Assembly (NCBI RefSeq): GCF_019649055.1
Contig: NW_026570255.1
Coordinates: 1,116,001-1,180,000, forward strand
DNA from: Paramacrobiotus metropolitanus
Taxonomy: Eukaryota; Tardigrada; Eutardigrada; Parachela; Macrobiotidae
Length of the DNA: 64,000 bases
Reading direction: 5' to 3'
Position 1 is the stretch's first letter. Each line of letters starts with the position of its first letter. This document shows positions 11,565-20,541 of this stretch, one piece after another. Below the pieces are notes generated by a model, which had not been told where the DNA came from, did no database searches, and was given only the letters and a program-made list of their open reading frames with translations. The position numbers and the translations under genes are program-made.

Positions 11565-13538
11565 TCAGTCATATTGCGACATACGCGGGGGTACTCGGAC
11601 TTCACCCGTGCCAACAGTTACTTCTGCTTGATGAACTGCTTGACCACCGCCATAGCGCACGTTCTGATTTCTGTAATGCATTAATTCCTGTTGGAAGCCA
11701 GCAAATTCTGCTTGCATATTTCTAACCGTTTGTTCACCCTCACGAAGAGCCGTTTTTAGCTGATCATTTTCTCTTCTCAACTGAGTGACTTCTTCCTGTT
11801 TTTCATAAGCAGCAGCTTGCGCTTTTTCCTTAGCCGTAATCGCCGTATGGCACACCGTGCAATTCTTACTTTTGGCTGCAGTGCACTCTTTTTGCGCCTT
11901 CTCTTTCGCTTGTTTCTCGTTCGCGTAATCAACTTTCAACTGCGCTGTTTGTGCCTGTAATGCTTCTTCACTATCTTTACAGGTTGTTGACAACACTGTA
12001 CGCGTTGACTGGTGCATAAAATCGTTTTGAGAGCGACAAATCGCTAACTCTTCTTCCAATTTGGATATCCGTTCCGACTCTGGTACGAATTTTTGCTTTA
12101 AATCCTGCAGCTCATCCCAAAATTTCTTACGCTGCTGCGCCACATCATTATAATTTCTTGACGTTTTAGCATGATTATATTTTTCATTTTTCAGTTCATC
12201 CTGAACCTGATCGAGCTGATCCTTCAAGGAGGATACTTCATTTTTTAAAGCGGCACTAGACTGGACATCCTGAGACTGTGCCAGCTCGGAGCTGCGAAAC
12301 TCATCCAGCTCTCCTCTGGCGTCTTCCAGGTAGTTTTCCAGTCTGCGATTAACATCTCTTAATAAATCCCTTTCCTTATAAATTTCGTCCAGTTCACCCT
12401 TTAAATCATTCATGTTATCCCGGTATGTGATTAAATTTTTATCCTGAACGCGTACTTTCTCTTTTAATCGGAATACTTCTTCTCCAACTTTATTTAATTT
12501 AACGCGTATTTCATTATATTTTGCGCGGAAATTATTTTTATCCTGCTTTTCCTGTTCCAGATCAGTACTCAACTGTCGGATTTGACCCATGGACTGCACG
12601 CTGCTGTTAAAAGAACCGATGAGTTTACGTATACTTCTGAACACCGTGCCAGTTGACTGCCGTGCAACTTGCGCAACATCATTATCCGTTTGTGTCGCCT
12701 CAAGTGCTTTATCAACCTGCACTACTTTTTCCATAAACGCATTATCGGGAGGAGCAAAATCGGTTTCCGTTAAAATTTTTCTCAAATATCGCTGTGAAGG
12801 ATGAACTACCATCACTTCCGAATCTTCAGCAGTATTACCAACTACGGCCTGATTTAACTGATTATGTTCCGGTGAACCGGCCGCTGACAGGAAATTTTCT
12901 TCACCGGATATCGGCGATTGTACTGCTGATTCACTTCTCGTAATCTTTGAGAAGTCCATAGGCTTTGCGCCATCTGACACCACTTCCCGCTGATCATCCA
13001 AAAGGTTGAGCTGATCAACTGGAGTGTTAGTTTCCTGTGACTTATTTTGAGTCACCTCTGTCAGTGCATTTCCACTAGACAAATCCTGCGTACTTCGTGT
13101 TTGACGAGTCGATTCCATTGGCGGCGGCTGCCCGCTTGCAGATACTGCTGCTTTTCGCTCTTCCGTTTTCTTTTTATACTCGGGTAATTGTTCATATACA
13201 CGTTTAACCGCTTCCTGAAACTCTTCGTCTGAAATTTCCAGGTACGCTTCCGGTATACACTGTTCTGATTCTACCCAACCACGGTAGTAGAACGGTGCTC
13301 TCGGTTTCGGGTTCGAAAACTGTCCGATTTCCTGATATTCAATCCAGGTTTTTCCACAAAATGCTTTCGGCTGGCTAGGAGATTCAACTCCTAGTACTTC
13401 GTACATCAGTCCCAAAGGAATTACTTCCGCATTAAATTTGAGTTTTTTCTGTTGTGATATTGCCTCACACGGGCCTAATATCACTCGCTTTGGGTCAATT
13501 GTCAACAGCATCGTATTTGCGTTCAATTTATCAGACAT
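11565..13538 (-). CDS. Element 1 coiled-coil ORF preceding Gag (657 aa)
   Basis: An uninterrupted 657-codon frame is the first ORF of element 1; no family recognised. Residues 1-120 form a probably globular N-terminus (MSDKLNANTMLLTID, CGKTWIEYQEIGQF, FYYRGWVESEQCIPEAYLEISDEEFQEAV). Residues 120-320 are a low-complexity linker rich in Ser, Gln and Thr. About 320-640 is rich in heptad-like Leu/Lys/Glu/Gln patterns (LEQEKQDKNNFRAKYNEIRVKL) and should be a long coiled coil, with a small Cys cluster (CTVCH) near residue 580. The stop is a UGA, and the same frame stays open on the other side into Gag. It may be a Gag N-terminal (matrix-like) extension or a separate assembly protein. The preserved length, despite breaks in Gag and protease, suggests this part stayed intact longer or decayed later. 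Confidence 0.7.
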   Translation of the reverse strand: MSDKLNANTMLLTIDPKRVILGPCEAISQQKKLKFNAEVIPLGLMYEVLGVESPSQPKAFCGKTWIEYQEIGQFSNPKPRAPFYYRGWVESEQCIPEAYLEISDEEFQEAVKRVYEQLPEYKKKTEERKAAVSASGQPPPMESTRQTRSTQDLSSGNALTEVTQNKSQETNTPVDQLNLLDDQREVVSDGAKPMDFSKITRSESAVQSPISGEENFLSAAGSPEHNQLNQAVVGNTAEDSEVMVVHPSQRYLRKILTETDFAPPDNAFMEKVVQVDKALEATQTDNDVAQVARQSTGTVFRSIRKLIGSFNSSVQSMGQIRQLSTDLEQEKQDKNNFRAKYNEIRVKLNKVGEEVFRLKEKVRVQDKNLITYRDNMNDLKGELDEIYKERDLLRDVNRRLENYLEDARGELDEFRSSELAQSQDVQSSAALKNEVSSLKDQLDQVQDELKNEKYNHAKTSRNYNDVAQQRKKFWDELQDLKQKFVPESERISKLEEELAICRSQNDFMHQSTRTVLSTTCKDSEEALQAQTAQLKVDYANEKQAKEKAQKECTAAKSKNCTVCHTAITAKEKAQAAAYEKQEEVTQLRRENDQLKTALREGEQTVRNMQAEFAGFQQELMHYRNQNVRYGGGQAVHQAEVTVGTGEVRVPPRMSQYD

Positions 13539-14373
13539 TTTTGTCCGATTTTCTTTAATCGACCTTTAAGGTTTCGATAAAAGAAATACAGTAGCAATAA
13601 AGCTACTGATATACCACGGCTATTGTGCCCACACACAGCAGCTATTGTGCTACTGTTCACAAAAGCAACGTCTCTCCTTTAAGGCTTGAGACGTTGACTA
13701 CTACCGCAATTTGCTGCGGTATCCTTATAATTAATTACTGTGGATAACCTTTGCGGTTATTCCACGATTTAATTTTAATTTCCTCTTGTCTCAGGTCAGT
13801 CACTGACTGCCTGGATTGTTTACGTTTTACCAGCCAGCTATCACTGACTGCCGATCAGGCTACCGATTTGGCTTGCCTTTTGTGTGCAGTTAGTGAAGAT
13901 TTTATCTAGCCTTGCCAGTAAAGATTTTATCTAGCCTAGCCTTGCCTTGACAATGGCTCGGCTACTGCGCCTTATCACCGTTTACAATCCGTCTGCAGCC
14001 AGGCACGTTGACACTGCAGATCTGCTTTATTTTACCGCGGTCACTGCTTTGCGCAGACAACCCGGAAATTACCCAAAAATTACGCGATCTATTCGCCAAC
14101 CCAGCCGATCTTTAAGGTTTCGACTGTAAATTTACTGCTGACTTCGGTCCGATTTTAATTATAATTAAATGGCGAGAAAGCTCAGCCAGTTATTGGGCGA
14201 GGAAGCTCAGCCCGGGGAGGAAGCTCACCCAATAAAAAACCCTAGGTCAGATCAGGAACGCTGACCTCCTTCGGCGTACCTTACGGTTCAACGCCTTCTA
14301 CTAACCACTCACACACATTCACACGTAAAATACCATCCACGATTTTTACTGTAACATCGGAAAAAATTACGAA
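13539..14373 (-). other. Structured 5' leader of element 1
   Basis: Between primer-binding site and first ORF. It contains three consecutive inverted repeats: caacgtctc/gagacgttg (13666-13696), taccgc/gcggta (13702-13721) and ataacc/ggttat (13744-13760). It also has two direct copies of gctattgtgc (about 13619 and 13641) and three copies of gaggaagctca or similar near 14170-14230. Such leaders in retroelements often hold packaging, dimerisation or translation signals; that role is inferred. Confidence 0.5.
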
Positions 14374-14389
14374 CCATCGGTGGGCGCCA
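14374..14389 (-). other. Primer-binding site of element 1
   Basis: Directly inside the 5' LTR the minus strand reads TGGCGCCCACCG. TGG complementary to tRNA CCA ends is the standard start, and TGGCGCCCA matches the tRNA-Lys type site described for Drosophila gypsy. Confidence 0.6.
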
Positions 14390-14979
14390 TGTCGTGTTAT
14401 GTGACTGCCAACGGTACTAAGAAGTACGCGATTGACTAACAGCTCTCCGGACGGGATCGCCGTAGTCACTATCCCTGCCTTGCTCAGTGGGTAGTACAAA
14501 CTCTTAAATCAACTGTTACAGTAAATACGGATGGAATAATCAGGAACACGAACCTTCAGGAATCCCTAAGCAATTGTGCTGAGATTTACTTCTAACTCCG
14601 GTCGATACACATGCGGGTCGGACGAAGCACGAGCATACCGTGTTTACCACGCTATAATCCGAAGCTAATTACGAACGTCGATAACCACAGAAGATGCTTT
14701 ACTTCGCTAACACACAGTCATGTGCACAACACAAGGAAAGTTAAAAGCAAATTAGCAGTCAAGAATGATCAAGACTCATCCGGACTGATTCTGATATTAG
14801 CGATGACAGGAGAATTTATAGACTACGAGGAGCACAAGATACTCGTACATCGCTATCAAGATGAGAACAGGCGAACCACAGATAGCGATAATGAGCAACC
14901 GCAGTGACGTAGGAGAAGGCGTACACCAGTAATAATAGGTAAATAGATAGGTACGTACTACTAGCATCTACACACGTCA
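14390..14979 (-). repeat. 5' LTR of element 1
   Basis: 590 bp, TG...CA ends, nearly identical to 6327-6918. Being upstream of the minus-strand ORFs it should carry the promoter. Confidence 0.9.
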
Positions 14980-16057
14980 GCTGCATCATTTCCGCAGTCT
15001 GCATCCGTTGGTTTCTACCGTTGAACACCACGTGCTGCGTGCCACGCTGCAAACCATGGTACACTGCTGCCAGATTGAAATACTGGCTGAATCTCCGTTT
15101 AGAATCGGCGCAGTCGCCCACCACAATCCGACCACGCAACGCCGGCTGGTCCAGCATCAGTTTCCATGCTGCACACACATTGCGCAGCTTCACCTGCGTC
15201 ACAGTTCCACAGTGCGAGAAAACTTCCGCCCATAGTTCCAGAGGCAGCGCTAACTTGTCGCGCGCTTACCCAGTTTCATTGGAAAACGCAGTCACATCGA
15301 TCCGCTCGTTGTGGACATGCGCGGCGGCCGCCTGAACCGCGTATAGTACGCTTATGTACGTCAGTGACGATCCAAAGGGTTTCCCAGCGTCACTTCTTCC
15401 AAAGCAGACCAGCTCACTGTCCAGGAGATCCACCGCGGCAACCGCACATTGAAAGTGATCGAGCTCGTAGTCGTTCAGTTGCTTGATGAGCGCCTGTGCT
15501 TCTGGGGGGCGCAACGAGCGGAATTCGTCCGTTAGTTGCACAGCATACTTAATGAAGGTTCCTGGATGGACATCTGCGTGCAGTGCCGCGCTTTTGCCAG
15601 CCCGAAGATATCCGTTGTTCACCGCCATTTGACGGTCAGCTTGTCGACGCGGGATCCCAAACCAACCGATACGATCTAGAGGGACGATATCAACACACCA
15701 GACTCCGTTTTGAGTCCAATAGACCGGCGCGGCTCGGCATGACTGGTGCGGCACATGGCGTCCAAAACCAGGCACTCCACCTTCCACCCAAATCCACGGA
15801 CCCACCGGCGTCTCCGGCACTAGAATTTCCATGGCAGTGGTTGAGAAGGCGTTAGAGGTGACGCGCGCCAGATCTTCTTCGCTTAGTCTGCCCGGCAGGA
15901 AGATTCTGCCGAACGGGACGAATTGCCGTCGTCGCCGGGGACAGAGCAGATCGATGAAGAGACCGTTGTCGGCCATGTCCATCACGCGTCCGGACCGCAA
16001 CTACCCGTCACCACCCAAAACGTCAACGACGTTGACGCAGTGTAGTCCACTGGGCAT
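14980..16057 (-). pseudogene. F-box/Tudor-like family copy 1, 5' half (exon 1 and start of exon 2)
   Basis: The ancestral start is the ATG at 16057 (MPSGLHCVNVVDVLGGDG), aligning with MPSG...VDVLGDDG of the intact relatives. A TAG at about 16001-16003 then interrupts, and the frame continues RSGRVMDMADNGLFIDLLCP...GPWIWVEGG...DEFRSLRPPEAQALIKQL. Exon 1 should end near 15350 (a GTAC-type donor after SSLT, uncertain). Exon 2 restarts before ALPLELWAEVFSHCGTVTQVKLRNVCAAW (F-box, about 15240-15130) and runs to MMQL at 14984, where LTR element 1 enters. The N-terminal block (GxVxDMxDNGLFIDLLCPRRRRQFVPF) looks like a Tudor-type barrel. Stop codon, frameshift in the 3' half and transposon insertion make this copy dead. 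Confidence 0.8.
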
Positions 16058-16119
16058 TATGGACGAAGTTAGGCACGGAATGGACAATAAATTCAGGCAC
16101 CAGCCAGATTACTTCCGTG

Positions 16120-16421
16120 TGTAAGGTCACTCTTCAATAGTCAACCTTGTAATCCAGAGCGTGTTCTTCTGTAACCTTTATTCGTTTACAGCTCGCAACA
16201 CACTGGCTTTTGCCGTAAAACATAAATCTCTTTTATACTCTTTTTATGACAGTTATCATCCACAGGATCTGTGGGAATATACTAGCGCCCATCAGATATC
16301 GGGCTAAGAACAGCGAACGTTCAGCGAACGTGCATGACACAGCATGCCCACAGACAATAGACTTTAAACTATCGGACATAGTTCATATAAACATAAACTA
16401 TCATGTTGCTGTGGCGTGACA
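16120..16421 (-). repeat. 3' LTR of element 2
   Basis: 302 bp, TGTAAGG...GTGACA on the plus strand, matching 24437-24738 base for base as far as I can check by eye. The adjacent purine-rich minus-strand sequence GGCGGAGGGCAG at 16422-16433 is the likely polypurine tract. Confidence 0.9.
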
Positions 16422-16461
16422 CTGCCCTCCGCCTGGTGTTTTGGTCCTCCAAAACGGAAGC

Positions 16462-18267
16462 CTATGAAAGGGGGGCAGTCGGAATGGTCCGGAAGTGTCC
16501 GGGCAGGTCAGTTGACGGAATATCCGGGTAAACCCGAGGAGTAGTTACTACGACCAGGGGAATCTCGACTCCTGGTTCCATCCGCGCTTGTCCAGGCTCC
16601 ATGTCCGCAGCCGGTCGTCGAATCCTGCGCTCCCATTGTTTCCGACACACCGTTGTTAATCGGGAAAATCCGTTGCACATGCAACACGCGAAAACCACAC
16701 TTCCAACGAAAAGTATGATGACGATGGCTGTGATCACGTACTTGATTATCGTGACCCACGAAGCCACCAACGGTAGTTGTCGTCCAGACTCAACTCTGTA
16801 CGAACTCGTCCGCATGACGAAGGCCATTCTCCTCCATCGCCCCTGCGATCTGAGCGAGAAGCCCATATGTGTACCGGTGTTCACGACTAAGAGCGTTCGA
16901 CAACGCTTCGTGAGACAGCTCGGTTGACACATTGAACTTGGCCAGCAGAGACTGATGTGATAGCCGCTGTGTCGGCTGCTTCCGCATCCAGTCTCCGTTA
17001 ACAGCGATGAACGGTAAACCGTTCAAGTTTACAATTTCAGAATGCCAGTAGCATGTCTGGAACGGAACTAAGCTGTACCCATCGTAAGCTATCGTCCAGT
17101 TACGATAGCGGGCTGAGGCCCACAGGAGGTTGGAAACACTTCAATCTCCACTTCCAGTGCTTGGCACTGTTGCATGACGGCGTAGCTCCCAAAGCTACGT
17201 ACATGTTGACAGGTCGTGTACCCTAGCCGTCGCGCGGCCAAGATCCCGCTAACATGGGATAAGGTCACGACGTCCCACATCAGAGACTGATCCATCTTGC
17301 ACCTCAGCTGGTTAGTCGCTTCGACCAACACGTTCTCGTAATCCGTTAATGTGCTCCGGATCCACTGAAGATGACTCGCCAGATAATCGGCCGAGCTCAA
17401 AACTAAACCGTCACTCGATCGGTTTCCAGTTCCAATCACCGGCGCTTTAGCTGGGCTACTTCGGAGCCCACTAGTACTCCCAAGGACAATCACAATACCA
17501 GGTTTATTTGCCACCCGGTAAGTTAAGGAACTGTCAAAACCACATTCAGCGGTTTTGTTTCCAAGCAAAAACTCCATTTGCGCCGCCGGGTCACGGACCC
17601 GAGTTGTATTGGCGTCTTTCAAGGGCGTTCCTTCACGGGCCGATACCCGTTCCCATCGACACGCTTTCGCGGCGTATTGTTTGGGTTCCCAAACAATCAC
17701 GCGATGACCGAACCACGCCATCCCATCTGTGGCCGTAGAAAGGTCACCGAATACGGATCGCACTACTCAGGTCGGGCATTCACGTTCCAACGTGACATGC
17801 TCGTACTCGCAGTTCCGTAAGGTGTAGTTCTTGGTTTGCATCCAAGACCCGTCACCAGTCGGTTCCTGTATGTAAGCCCAGGTCAACCCTGACTTCTCCA
17901 TGGCGTTTTCGCCACACTTCCCGGTCCGAATTATGTCCCAGCACTCATTTGCTCCGGTGTCTCGTACTGATTCACGAAGTACGGTATCGGTCCAACCGGT
18001 AAATCCTTCTTGGACTGAACGGATCCGATTCCATGTTCGACAGCTGTACCCTTGGAACATCTGACCAGTCTTTGCGGCCTCCAGGTACACTTCAAATTTG
18101 ATTGGCGTTCCTTTTAACGGCCCTTGATAGTCACGACACGAGGCTAAACCTTCGAGACTGACTACTCCAAGGTACGTTGGCTGGCTACAGTCGCATCCCA
18201 CCACCGGGACTGCGTGTACCAGTCGAGCCATGAACCACAAGGCTGCCAATGCTACGATCCACCACAT
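16462..18267 (-). pseudogene. env: Element 2 env-like glycoprotein, broken
   Basis: Begins at an ATG at 18267 inside the end of the pol frame, with a signal peptide (WWIVALAALWFMARLVHA) followed by a Cys-rich ectodomain (VVGCDCSQPTYLGVV). A UGA at 17767-17769 interrupts the frame, which then continues to about 17110. There the coding frame changes (RNWTIAYDGYSLVPF), and it changes again near 16800. The C-terminal piece has a membrane anchor (YVITAIVIILFVGSVVFACCM) and a cytoplasmic tail ending at 16462. Potential N-glycosylation sites occur (NKT, NYT). Signal peptide, Cys-rich body and single C-terminal anchor are the layout of a type I viral envelope protein. I cannot assign its viral source. 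One stop and two frame changes argue it is non-functional as sequenced. Confidence 0.7.
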
Positions 18268-20541
18268 CGAGCATGTGACCTTTGCCTGTCCCTGAACCGA
18301 TAATCGGTTTGGGCATCGACGAAGTTCTTTCTGTTTACGCGGCTGATTTCCGACTACACGAGCCGGTTCAACCCTTCTTGGTCGAGCGAGTATAACATTA
18401 CACTCGTTGACATAGAACTTGGTCTGAGTGGTCGCTCGCCCGGATCGGCGCAGCGGTTCCACATCAGATGCGGCACCCTCACTGTCGGAGTCGATACCAT
18501 CTGCATCTCCTTCTGGCTGGTGGGGTACGGGCTCACCAAACACTGTTGATTGGTCCACTTCTGCTGATTTTCCTTGAGGGGCACTCGTTTCTTGTCTTCC
18601 TCCCGTTGAAGAAGATAAGAAACGGTCATCTCCGCTTTCCGTTTTGTGGATGACAGACTCATCTTTGAGGGGTGCTGTGGGGATCCACCCTTCTCCTTCG
18701 CCGTCTTCGGAATCCTCGTATAACTCGTTACGGTCATAGTACCGTTTAAGTTTACTCACGTGGACAACGAACTCTTGCTTCCGTCTTTTACCTTGGGTCT
18801 CGACCCGATAGGTAACCGGAGACATCTTGGCCAAAATACGGTATGGACCATAATACCGGCTCAAGAGTTTGGTCGCCTTACCTTTCTTACCCGCTGGGTT
18901 AAAGACAAGGACTGCTTCACCGGGTTCGTACTGAACATCTCGGTTGGTATCGCGTCCAACGACATAGTTCTGTTGGACCTCGATCCGCGCACCGGCTAGT
19001 GCGTGCACTTCTGCCAGCCGCTGTCCGACGTCACCGACAAACTTCGGGACATCAGTCGGAACTAATACGTCCACCGGAAGTACGGCTTCTCGCCCATACA
19101 ACATCCGGTACGGAGAGAACCCAGTCACATCGTGACAGGAGGTGTTATAGGCAAAGACCACGTATGGTAACGCCTCATCCCAAGTCTTTTGGTCCTTGTC
19201 GATGAACTTGGACAGCATCCCGGCAAGGGTTCGGTTGAACCGTTCGCAGGACCCGTTGGTCTGAGGATGGTAGCCCGAGGTAACTAACCTTTTCACGTTC
19301 AAGAGCTTATAAAGCTCGGTGGTCACTTCATTTATGAGCGGAGTACCTCGGTCGCTGAGGACTTTCAAGGGAATTCCGTGACGTAGGAAGATGTCGAACA
19401 CGAGAAATCGTGCGACAGTCTCCGCCGTTTGCGCAACCAACGACTTTGCCACTACAAACTTGGTGAACAGGTCGGTGGCCGTAATGATATACTTCTTACC
19501 ACCACTTGACCTTGGTAACGGACCCAGTACGTCCGTAGCCACAATTTCCCAAGGGCCTTCGGCACAAAAGGGCTGCAGTGGCCCCGCCGTAGCCGTGGTC
19601 GGAATATTCCGTGTCTGGCACGGTACACATGTCGCGACGTAACGTCGGACATATTCCACCATAGCCGGGAAAAAGAATCGTTCCCGGACCCGATCCCACG
19701 TTCGTCCGAACCCGAGGTGCCCTACGTACTTCTCGTCATGGCACTCTCGTAGGATCTCTTCACGGAGCTGCTTTGGCACTACCAACAGCAACTGCTCCTC
19801 TTTGGACCCGTTCGCCCGCCATCGACGATACAAGATCCCGTCCTTCAACACGTACGACTTTCGTACGATCGTGCCCTCCGCCTCGGATGGAAACTCCCGA
19901 AGGCGCTCCAAGACAAACGCGTCCTTGGCCTGCTCGGCACGGAAATCTCTCTCCGGCCGGTCAACAACAGCAACGACCATGTTGACCTGTTGGACCGGTG
20001 GATAACGCGACAAACAATCACCATCGTGGTGAGTCGCTCCCGGTTTGTACCGGATCTCCAGCTCAAACTCTTGCAGCCGCAGCGCCCAGCGCACAAGTCG
20101 GCTGTGCGGTGTTTGGATTCCTATGATCCAACACAAGCTGTGATGATCCGAGAAGATGGTCACCTGTCGTCCCAAGAGGAAGTGACGGAACTTCTCAAAC
20201 GACCATACGATAGCCAACGCCTCGCGTTCGGTAGTATGGTATCGCGTTTCAGCGTCCAACAGACGCCGACTTCCATACGCGATCGGTCTCTCGCGACCTT
20301 CGTCGTCGCGTTGGACCAGCACGGTGCCCAGCGCGTACCCCGATGCGTCGGGGTGCATCTCCACCGGCTTCTCCGGGTCGAAGTGTGCCAGTACCGGTGC
20401 GGTACACATGGCCACTTTGAGGTCGCTAAACGCTTCCTGCTGAGCTTCCCCCAGAAGAAGGGCTGGTCTTTCTTCGCCAGCGCATGCAATGGCGCGGCGA
20501 TATGTGCAAAGCTCTTGATGAATCGGCGATAGTAAGAGCAT
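17767..20541 (-). CDS. pol: Element 2 pol, RNase H and integrase part
   Basis: A 924-codon open frame. RNase H: PDASGYALGTVLVQ, HTTEREALAIVWSFEKFRHFL, SDHHSLCWI and HHDGDCLSRYP. Integrase: zinc-binding ECHDEKYVGHLG...CVPCQ, then catalytic core with ATDVLGPLP, SDRGTP and NGSCERFNRTL (the D,D,E triad), then a GPY/F-type module (SRYYGPYRILAKMSPVTYRV). After integrase comes an acidic linker and then, in frame, the env start at 18267. The frame is offset from the upstream protease-RT frame. The join falls near 20445-20455 at a G run, where one base appears to be missing, breaking the polyprotein between the RT connection and RNase H. It would copy and insert the element if the polyprotein were continuous. 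Confidence 0.9.
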   Translation of the reverse strand: MLLLSPIHQELCTYRRAIACAGEERPALLLGEAQQEAFSDLKVAMCTAPVLAHFDPEKPVEMHPDASGYALGTVLVQRDDEGRERPIAYGSRRLLDAETRYHTTEREALAIVWSFEKFRHFLLGRQVTIFSDHHSLCWIIGIQTPHSRLVRWALRLQEFELEIRYKPGATHHDGDCLSRYPPVQQVNMVVAVVDRPERDFRAEQAKDAFVLERLREFPSEAEGTIVRKSYVLKDGILYRRWRANGSKEEQLLLVVPKQLREEILRECHDEKYVGHLGFGRTWDRVRERFFFPAMVEYVRRYVATCVPCQTRNIPTTATAGPLQPFCAEGPWEIVATDVLGPLPRSSGGKKYIITATDLFTKFVVAKSLVAQTAETVARFLVFDIFLRHGIPLKVLSDRGTPLINEVTTELYKLLNVKRLVTSGYHPQTNGSCERFNRTLAGMLSKFIDKDQKTWDEALPYVVFAYNTSCHDVTGFSPYRMLYGREAVLPVDVLVPTDVPKFVGDVGQRLAEVHALAGARIEVQQNYVVGRDTNRDVQYEPGEAVLVFNPAGKKGKATKLLSRYYGPYRILAKMSPVTYRVETQGKRRKQEFVVHVSKLKRYYDRNELYEDSEDGEGEGWIPTAPLKDESVIHKTESGDDRFLSSSTGGRQETSAPQGKSAEVDQSTVFGEPVPHQPEGDADGIDSDSEGAASDVEPLRRSGRATTQTKFYVNECNVILARPRRVEPARVVGNQPRKQKELRRCPNRLSVQGQAKVTCSMWWIVALAALWFMARLVHAVPVVGCDCSQPTYLGVVSLEGLASCRDYQGPLKGTPIKFEVYLEAAKTGQMFQGYSCRTWNRIRSVQEGFTGWTDTVLRESVRDTGANECWDIIRTGKCGENAMEKSGLTWAYIQEPTGDGSWMQTKNYTLRNCEYEHVTLERECPT

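Larger units (their letters stand above)
6327..14979 (-). mobile_element. LTR retrotransposon element 1, lacking RT/RNase H
   Basis: Two LTRs (6327-6918 and 14390-14979) start TG and end CA. The 4-bp duplication GCTG (6323-6326 and 14980-14983) marks insertion into exon 2 of F-box copy 1. Transcription is on the minus strand. The 14390-14979 repeat is the 5' LTR and is followed by a primer-binding site; the 6327-6918 repeat is the 3' LTR and is preceded by a G-rich polypurine tract. Internal order: hairpin-rich leader, 657-codon coiled-coil ORF, Gag with Asn/Gln-rich nucleocapsid and one CCHC knuckle, retropepsin, then the HHCC zinc-binding part of an integrase. I find no reverse transcriptase (no xxDD catalytic box), RNase H or integrase DDE core. 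The LTRs differ by several substitutions, a 14-bp duplication and two small indels. The Gag and capsid style is Ty3/Gypsy-like. Confidence 0.85.
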
